Below are positions 58,667-64,000 of a stretch of DNA of 64,000 nt, piece by piece. The notes beneath the pieces are model-generated. The model was not told the DNA's origin and made no database searches. It saw only the letters and a list, made by a program, of their open reading frames with translations. This DNA is from Deltaproteobacteria bacterium (GTDB lineage: Bacteria; Desulfobacterota; Desulfuromonadia; Desulfuromonadales; BM103), in assembly GCA_024636155.1 (NCBI GenBank), contig JAGXHM010000135.1:1-64000 (forward strand), in the 5' to 3' direction. Position numbers and translations under genes: made by a program. Position 1 is the first letter of the stretch, and every line of letters begins with the position of its first letter.

Positions 58667-58766
58667 ACGCAAAGCATGTGGGCTGCTGCTGTTGCCAGCG
58701 GGAAGTTAAGTGACAACGTTGGACGCTGGCAACAGCAGCAGACCGCATGCCTTCACTACTTTGCGT
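58667..58766. repeat. ~100-bp nested inverted repeat (18-bp perfect inner stem)
   Basis: CTGCTGCTGTTGCCAGCG (58683-58700) / CGCTGGCAACAGCAGCAG (58724-58741), with outer GCATG/CATGC and ACGCAAAG/CTTTGCGT pairing. Confidence 0.93.
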
Positions 58767-58808
58767 TACGCATTTATTCTTGTCACTTATTAACAGTGGA
58801 AACTATTC

Positions 58809-59447
58809 ATGGATGTCCTCATCTTCGATCTCGACAACACGCTCTACTCTGCAGAAAAACAGCTTTTCAATCTTATCGATGTCCGCATCAACCGCTACAT
58901 GACTGAGATTGTCGGTATCCCGGCACCCCAGGTTGATGTCTTGCGACGCGACTATTGGCGGCTGTACGGCGTCACCTTACAGGGTCTGATCCGCCATCAC
59001 GCTGTCGATCCTGAGGATTACCTGCTTTACGTCCACGATATCGATGTCCCCTCGCGACTCACTCCCGACCTGGTTCTACGCAAGGTTCTGGAAAACTTGC
59101 CACAACGTAAAGCTGTCTTCACGAATGGTTCAACCTGTCATGCGGCACGGGTGCTTTCGGCGCTGGGCATCGAAGACATGTTTGAGAAGGTCTACGATAT
59201 CCGCATCGCCGCTTACCAGCCAAAGCCTTATCCAGAGCCTTACCACGCAGTGCTTGCCGAATTGGACACGGTGGCAGAGCGCTGCATCATGATCGAAGAT
59301 TCACGTGACAACCTGCAGACGGCCAAGAAGCTCGGCATGGGCACCATTCTGGTTGGCGAAGGAAAGACACCTGACTTTGTCGACGTCCATCTTGATAATG
59401 CTCGACAGGTTGACGTCGGTTTGAGCTTCTGGGCAGAAGCGTCATGA
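58809..59447 (+). CDS. HAD-family pyrimidine 5'-nucleotidase
   Basis: MDVLIFDLDNTLYSAEKQLFNLIDVRINRYM; AVFTNGSTCHAARVLSALGIEDMF; IMIEDSRDNLQTAKKLGM. Confidence 0.9.
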   Translation: MDVLIFDLDNTLYSAEKQLFNLIDVRINRYMTEIVGIPAPQVDVLRRDYWRLYGVTLQGLIRHHAVDPEDYLLYVHDIDVPSRLTPDLVLRKVLENLPQRKAVFTNGSTCHAARVLSALGIEDMFEKVYDIRIAAYQPKPYPEPYHAVLAELDTVAERCIMIEDSRDNLQTAKKLGMGTILVGEGKTPDFVDVHLDNARQVDVGLSFWAEAS

Positions 59448-60301
59448 AACGCTTACTGGGTGCACATGTCTCCGTAGCCGGAGGCCTCGACAATGCCTTT
59501 GCGCGCGGCATCGAGAGTGGCTGTACGGCCTTGCAGATTTTCACCAAAAACGCCAATCGCTGGCAGGTCAAGCCGATTTCAGCTGAAGAGGCTTCAGCGT
59601 TTCGTCAGGCCTGGAAGCAGAGCGGCATCGGCCCGGTCATGGCGCACGATGCCTACCTGATCAATCTGGCCTCCCCGAAAGATGATGTCTGGGAAAAGTC
59701 TAAAGCTGCTCTGCGCGACGAACTGATGCGCTGCGCGCAGCTCGGTGTCACCGATCTGGTCATGCATCCAGGCGCACATCTGGGAAGCGGTGTAGAAACC
59801 GGACTGCAGCGCATCCGCACAGCCTTTCGCGAACTGCTGCCAGACACGCCACCAGAAGTTCGCCTGCTGATGGAAAACACTGCCGGACAGGGCAGCTACC
59901 TCGGTGGCGACTTTGCCCATTTTGCTGCACTGCTGGAAGGGTTTGACGAAAAACGGTTCGGTATCTGTTTCGACACTTGCCATGCTCATGCCGCCGGACA
60001 CGACCTCTCCACTGCTGAGAGCTACGCACGCGTCATGACCGAATTCGACCGCTTAGTAGGGCTTGATCAGATCAAAGCTTTCCACTTAAACGACTCGCTG
60101 AAACCGTGTGCCAGCTACGTTGATCGCCACGCTCACATCGGTCAAGGCACTATCGGTCGCACCGGCTTTGCCTGCCTGATGCAGGACCAGCGTTTCTTTC
60201 AGATTCCCATGGTTCTGGAAACTCCCAAAGGGGAGCAGGACGAGATGGACCTTATCAACCTGGCACTACTACGGGAACTGGCCGCAGGAACAGCATCATG
60301 A
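59444..60301 (+). CDS. nfo: Deoxyribonuclease IV (AP endonuclease)
   Basis: [80 protein letters not shown]. Confidence 0.96.
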   Translation: MKRLLGAHVSVAGGLDNAFARGIESGCTALQIFTKNANRWQVKPISAEEASAFRQAWKQSGIGPVMAHDAYLINLASPKDDVWEKSKAALRDELMRCAQLGVTDLVMHPGAHLGSGVETGLQRIRTAFRELLPDTPPEVRLLMENTAGQGSYLGGDFAHFAALLEGFDEKRFGICFDTCHAHAAGHDLSTAESYARVMTEFDRLVGLDQIKAFHLNDSLKPCASYVDRHAHIGQGTIGRTGFACLMQDQRFFQIPMVLETPKGEQDEMDLINLALLRELAAGTAS

Positions 60302-60747
60302 GAGCAGTCATCCAACGAGTCAGCAAGGCCTCTGTCAATATTGCGGGAGAGCCAGTCGGTGCCATCGGCCAGGGTCTGATGGTACTACTCGGTGTAGCAC
60401 AAGGCGACACCGCGAAGGATGCCTTTTACCTCGCCGACAAAACGGCCGGGCTGCGCATTTTTGAAGATGACGATGGCAAGATGAATCGTTCGGTCGAAGA
60501 TATTGACGGCGGCATTCTGGTGGTTTCCCAGTTCACCCTGCTCGGCGATTGCCGCAAGGGACGTCGACCTGGCTTTACCGACGCCGCTCCACCAGAACTC
60601 GCTGACACCCTTTACGAAGAATATGTCGATGCCCTGCGCAATCAGGGGATCACAGTCGCCACCGGAGTCTTCAGAGCCAACATGCAAGTGGCTTTGATCA
60701 ATGACGGCCCGGTCACCATAATGCTCGACAGCCGAAAGCAATTCTGA
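60298..60747 (+). CDS. dtd: D-aminoacyl-tRNA deacylase
   Basis: [86 protein letters not shown]. Confidence 0.97.
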   Translation: MRAVIQRVSKASVNIAGEPVGAIGQGLMVLLGVAQGDTAKDAFYLADKTAGLRIFEDDDGKMNRSVEDIDGGILVVSQFTLLGDCRKGRRPGFTDAAPPELADTLYEEYVDALRNQGITVATGVFRANMQVALINDGPVTIMLDSRKQF

Positions 60748-61262
60748 TGCAAAATAATGAAGAAGAATACCGCACCCTGGGTCGCGGTCGCAGCATCAAA
60801 AAACGCGCAGCGCAGGCCGTGGAAGAGTTGGCTCAACGATTGGCAGGGCTTTCCGATGCGGAACTCGCCAAGCTGCCGAAAGACCCGGACATTACCAAAG
60901 AGATTCAGCTGGCCCGCAACACCCGCGGTGGCAGCTCTCGTAAACGTCAGATCAAACATCTGGCAGGAGTACTGCGTGGTCATGATGAAGAGCGCGAAGC
61001 CATCGAAATCGCACTCAACGGACAAGCTGTCATCCAACGTCAGGAAGTGCTGGCTTTCCATCATCTGGAAGAGCTGCGCGATAGACTCTGTGCCAAGGAA
61101 AGCTGCGAGGCAGCATTAGCAGAAGTCCGCACCACCTACCCACAACTCGACCTCGGCAAACTCGCTCGACTGGCCGGTTCGGTTCAAGACCATAGCGACA
61201 AGAGGGCGGCCCGGGAGATTTTTCGTCATCTGCGCAAAGCTGAAGAAGCAAGTGACGTGTAA
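60747..61262 (+). CDS. YjgA/DarP-type ribosome-associated protein (DUF615)
   Basis: SIKKRAAQAVEELAQRLAGLSDAELAKLPKDPDITKEIQLARNTRGGSSRKRQIKHLAGVLR. Confidence 0.92.
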   Translation: MQNNEEEYRTLGRGRSIKKRAAQAVEELAQRLAGLSDAELAKLPKDPDITKEIQLARNTRGGSSRKRQIKHLAGVLRGHDEEREAIEIALNGQAVIQRQEVLAFHHLEELRDRLCAKESCEAALAEVRTTYPQLDLGKLARLAGSVQDHSDKRAAREIFRHLRKAEEASDV

Positions 61263-61286
61263 GATAAATCTCTGGCTTTAAGTATT

Positions 61287-61329
61287 AAACAGAAAAAGGC
61301 CCGGCAAAGAGCCAAGCCTTTTTCTGTTT
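61287..61329. terminator. Bidirectional terminator, 14-bp perfect stem
   Basis: AAACAGAAAAAGGC...GCCTTTTTCTGTTT between convergent darP-like and trxA genes. Confidence 0.92.
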
Positions 61330-61350
61330 TCGACGCAAAGAAAGCGTATC

Positions 61351-61680
61351 TTACAGCGCCTTCTTCAACAAACCTTCCAATTGGCTCTTCGGTACTGCAC
61401 CAACGACCTGATCAAAAACTTTACCGTCCTTGAAAAGAATCAGAGTCGGAATACCGCGGACGCCAAACTGGCTCGGAGTGGCGGGGTTCTCATCAACATT
61501 CAATTTGCAGATTTTGACCTGACCGTCAAACTCGTCTGCCAACTGGTCTATAAGTGGGCCGATCGCCTTGCACGGCGCACACCACGTCGCCCAAAAATCG
61601 ACAAGCACGGGAACTGAGGATTGGTTAACTTCACTCTCAAAAGAAACATCCGTCACCTGGACGACTTTATCATTAGCCAT
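61351..61680 (-). CDS. trxA: Thioredoxin
   Basis: VLVDFWATWCAPCKAIGPLIDQLADEF...VRGIPTLILFKDGKVFDQVVGAVPKSQL. Confidence 0.95.
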   Translation of the reverse strand: MANDKVVQVTDVSFESEVNQSSVPVLVDFWATWCAPCKAIGPLIDQLADEFDGQVKICKLNVDENPATPSQFGVRGIPTLILFKDGKVFDQVVGAVPKSQLEGLLKKAL

Positions 61681-61848
61681 AAGACACTCTCCTTTGAATT
61701 GGATCTTCAGCAAACATTCGAGTTTCATAATAATCCACCCACATAAAAAATCAAGGAATTATCCATCCAAAGCTCAGGAAAAGCACCAACTCTTGACAGT
61801 TCCAACCTTGCCACCTAAGATGAGCCCAAATCATCTAACGAGGAAAGC

Positions 61849-62424
61849 ATGACTCAGGATAAAATCAGTGTAGCGGTTGCGCAACAGATCTCCTTACTAG
61901 ACCCCTTCATGCTCACCCAAAAGCCACTATTAAACAGTCTGGCAGAGCACCTGGTGACAACCTTTCATCAAGGCGGTCGACTTTTTCTGATTGGTAGCGG
62001 TCCTTTCGGCGCGATTGCTGGCCTGGTTGGGCAGACATTTCTCCACCGACAGACTCTGGAACGCCCGGCTCTGCCTGCGATTGCTCTGACCAACGACGCA
62101 GGCCTGGCAACTTTCCTGGCAAGCGACGAGCAGGGCAGTCAACTCTTCAGCCGCCAGTTACGCGCTCTGGCTACCGATCAGGACACTGTCCTGGTATTCG
62201 CTGGCACTAACCTTACTCCGACAGACCGCGAAGCTCTCGACACAGCCAGGCAACTGGGCTGCCGCGCCATCTTGATTGCCAGTGAGCAGGCAGAGCTAGC
62301 CGACACCCGGACTGACATCTGCTTGTCTCTACCCAGCGACTCTTTGCCCCGCCTACTGGAAAGCACTCTTTTTATCGGCAACCTCCTCTGCACCCTGGTT
62401 GAGGGCGAGCTTTTCGGCATTTAA
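61849..62424 (+). CDS. SIS-domain (GmhA-like) protein
   Basis: LAEHLVTTFHQGGRLFLIGSGPFGAIAGLVGQTFLH...LPAIALTNDAGLATFLASDEQGSQLFSRQLRALATDQDTVLVF. Confidence 0.7.
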   Translation: MTQDKISVAVAQQISLLDPFMLTQKPLLNSLAEHLVTTFHQGGRLFLIGSGPFGAIAGLVGQTFLHRQTLERPALPAIALTNDAGLATFLASDEQGSQLFSRQLRALATDQDTVLVFAGTNLTPTDREALDTARQLGCRAILIASEQAELADTRTDICLSLPSDSLPRLLESTLFIGNLLCTLVEGELFGI

Positions 62425-62467
62425 CACTACCGTGAATAACTGTCCGATTATCTTTGACCTAGAAAAA

Positions 62468-62504
62468 TGTCCGCAATCGGCATTGGCAATGTCGATTGCG
62501 GACA
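62468..62504. repeat. Perfect 12-bp inverted repeat with nested inner inverted repeat
   Basis: TGTCCGCAATCG-gCATTGGCAATGt-CGATTGCGGACA. Confidence 0.95.
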
Positions 62505-62688
62505 AGAGAATTGACAGATAAGTGTGAAAAAACGTATTCTCAAAGGGTTTTAGATAAGAACTTGGAAGCGGGTCTGGCGGAACATGTTACTGCTGGCCAT
62601 ACGACTTTAGTCAACACTTTGCTGACCCGGACTCTTGGCGAGATGAGCGCGTTTGAGAATTCAGGGCTGCTCAACGAGATGTTTCACC

Positions 62689-63525
62689 ATGACGACCAAT
62701 CTCCTGCTGTTTAAAATCACCCTGCTGGTCTATTTTGTAACCACCATTCTCTATCTGGTCGGTGTGATTGCACGCAAAGACGACTTCCGTCAGAACGCCG
62801 TCTACCTGTTGATTGCCGGCTTTATCCTGCACTGCATCACCCTGGCCGTTCGCTGGTTCAGCACCGGCGCGATGCCAGTTGCCAGCCTTCATGAATCCTT
62901 ATCGTTTTTCGCCTGGGCGCTGATTGGCACTTACCTGCTCTTTTACCTGCGCTATCGAACCGTCATGCTTGGTGCCTTTATCACGCCTCTGGCGCTGGTC
63001 CTGATGATTATCGGTACTTCAACATCCGCGCAGGCCCCGGCACTCAACCCGATGCTCGATAGCTGGTGGTTCCCGGTGCATGTCACTCTGGCCTTCCTCG
63101 GTCATGCGGTCTTTGCCATCGCGGCGGCGGCTGGCATCATGTACCTGCTGCAAGAGCGCATGCTCAAGAGCAAGAAGTTTTCCGGACTTTTCTATCGTCT
63201 GCCATCCCTCGACACCCTCGACAGTATGAATTACAAGTGCTTGACCTTTGGTTTCCCATTGATGACCATGGGCATCATCTCCGGTGCCATCTGGGCCAAT
63301 TCGGCCTGGGGCGGCTACTGGCGCTGGGATCCCAAGGAAACCTGGGCTTTAATCACCTGGTTTCTCTATGCCGCTCTTCTGCATGGTCGGCTCACGATCG
63401 GCTGGCGCGGACGCCGCGCGGCGATCTTTGCCATCATCGGCTTCTGCTTTCTGCTCTTCACATTCTTTGGCGTTAACCTGTTCCTCTCCGGGGAACATAG
63501 CTTCCGTAACTTTACGGGGCAGTAA
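62689..63525 (+). CDS. Cytochrome c assembly protein (CcsA/HemX-like)
   Basis: Multi-TM; SGAIWANSAWGGYWRWDPKETWALITWFLYAALLH (WWD-type motif); directly upstream of hemA. Confidence 0.93.
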   Translation: MTTNLLLFKITLLVYFVTTILYLVGVIARKDDFRQNAVYLLIAGFILHCITLAVRWFSTGAMPVASLHESLSFFAWALIGTYLLFYLRYRTVMLGAFITPLALVLMIIGTSTSAQAPALNPMLDSWWFPVHVTLAFLGHAVFAIAAAAGIMYLLQERMLKSKKFSGLFYRLPSLDTLDSMNYKCLTFGFPLMTMGIISGAIWANSAWGGYWRWDPKETWALITWFLYAALLHGRLTIGWRGRRAAIFAIIGFCFLLFTFFGVNLFLSGEHSFRNFTGQ

Positions 63526-63549
63526 CCGGACAGAGGAGAGGAGCACGCC

Positions 63550-64000
63550 ATGCATATTGTTATAGTCGGGCTGAGTCACAAAACAGCGCCGGTTGAGATT
63601 CGCGAAAAACTCGCTTTTGCGCCAACAGCCATGGAGCAACCGCTACGGCAGATGCTTAAGTTGCCGTCAGTAGCCGAGGCTCTGATTGTTTCGACCTGCA
63701 ACCGGGTCGAACTCTGTGCAGTCACCAAGGATCCGGAAGCAGTCGTCTCTGAGCTACGCCTTTTTCTGGCTGAATATCACGAAGTTTCTCCTGAAGAGAT
63801 CAACGACAACCTCTACGAATACCAAGGTGAAGAGGCTATCCGCCACCTCTTCCGCGTCGCCTCAAGCCTCGATTCGATGGTCCTCGGCGAACCGCAGATC
63901 CTCGGCCAGATCAAAACTGCCTACGGCTATGCCGCCGAGTTCAAGACCGCAGGACTGATCCTCAACCGTTTTCTGCACAAAGCTTTTTCGGTTGCCAAAC
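63550..64000 (+). CDS. hemA: Glutamyl-tRNA reductase, N-terminal part (runs off window)
   Basis: [64 protein letters not shown]; open to end of window. Confidence 0.96.
   Translation, partial: MHIVIVGLSHKTAPVEIREKLAFAPTAMEQPLRQMLKLPSVAEALIVSTCNRVELCAVTKDPEAVVSELRLFLAEYHEVSPEEINDNLYEYQGEEAIRHLFRVASSLDSMVLGEPQILGQIKTAYGYAAEFKTAGLILNRFLHKAFSVAK

Noticed and set aside
62496-62714. 72-aa ORF before the ccsA-like gene (NLEAGLAEHVTAGHTTLVNTLLTRTLGEMSAFENSGLLNEMF)
   Set aside because: Looked faintly like a helical regulator remnant, but no motif can be defended; starts inside a palindrome and overlaps the next gene.
1-64000. CRISPR array, rRNA operon, intact tRNA, IS element or integrase
   Set aside because: None seen: no spaced direct repeats, no rRNA-like sequence, no complete cloverleaf recognised by eye, no transposase/integrase ORF in the track.

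Overview
The window looks like chromosome from a Desulfuromonadales/Geobacter-like deltaproteobacterium. That taxonomic guess rests on gene content and style only; no search was run. Left part (1-13.9 kb) is accessory in character: the C-terminal part of a nitrilase-like protein cut by the window edge, a ~400-bp hairpin-rich non-coding stretch, a small acidic protein, a LysE/ArgO exporter, then a doubled transglutaminase / circularly permuted ATP-grasp / alpha-E cluster. Truncated-gene relics (an NmrA/epimerase-like start, an AstE/aspartoacylase-like 3' part) lie beside it, and tRNA-Pro-like fragments occur near both ends. From ~14 kb: plsY, mltG, a degenerate receiver/J-domain/TPR protein, and another ATP-grasp-like protein with permuted motif order. 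Next come a LutAB-fusion/LutC lactate oxidation operon, a sigma-54 activator divergent from a ketone-body operon (CoA transferase + 3-hydroxybutyrate dehydrogenase), a TRAP transporter with UspA, and GlcD/GlcF-like oxidase genes (glcD-like carries an apparent 1-nt frameshift). Then a LIV ABC transporter, hydroxyacyl-CoA dehydrogenase, a GntR/FadR-type regulator, two two-component systems, PpsR, prmA-rsmE, a TetR-RND efflux operon and housekeeping genes (dapF, nfo, dtd, darP/yjgA, trxA, ccsA-like, hemA). Candidate regulatory features include three TGGT-N3-ACCA sites that link the GntR regulator to the lactate genes, a sigma-54 promoter, and several long perfect intergenic palindromes. All family calls come from reading the protein sequences and recognising motifs; no database search was performed.
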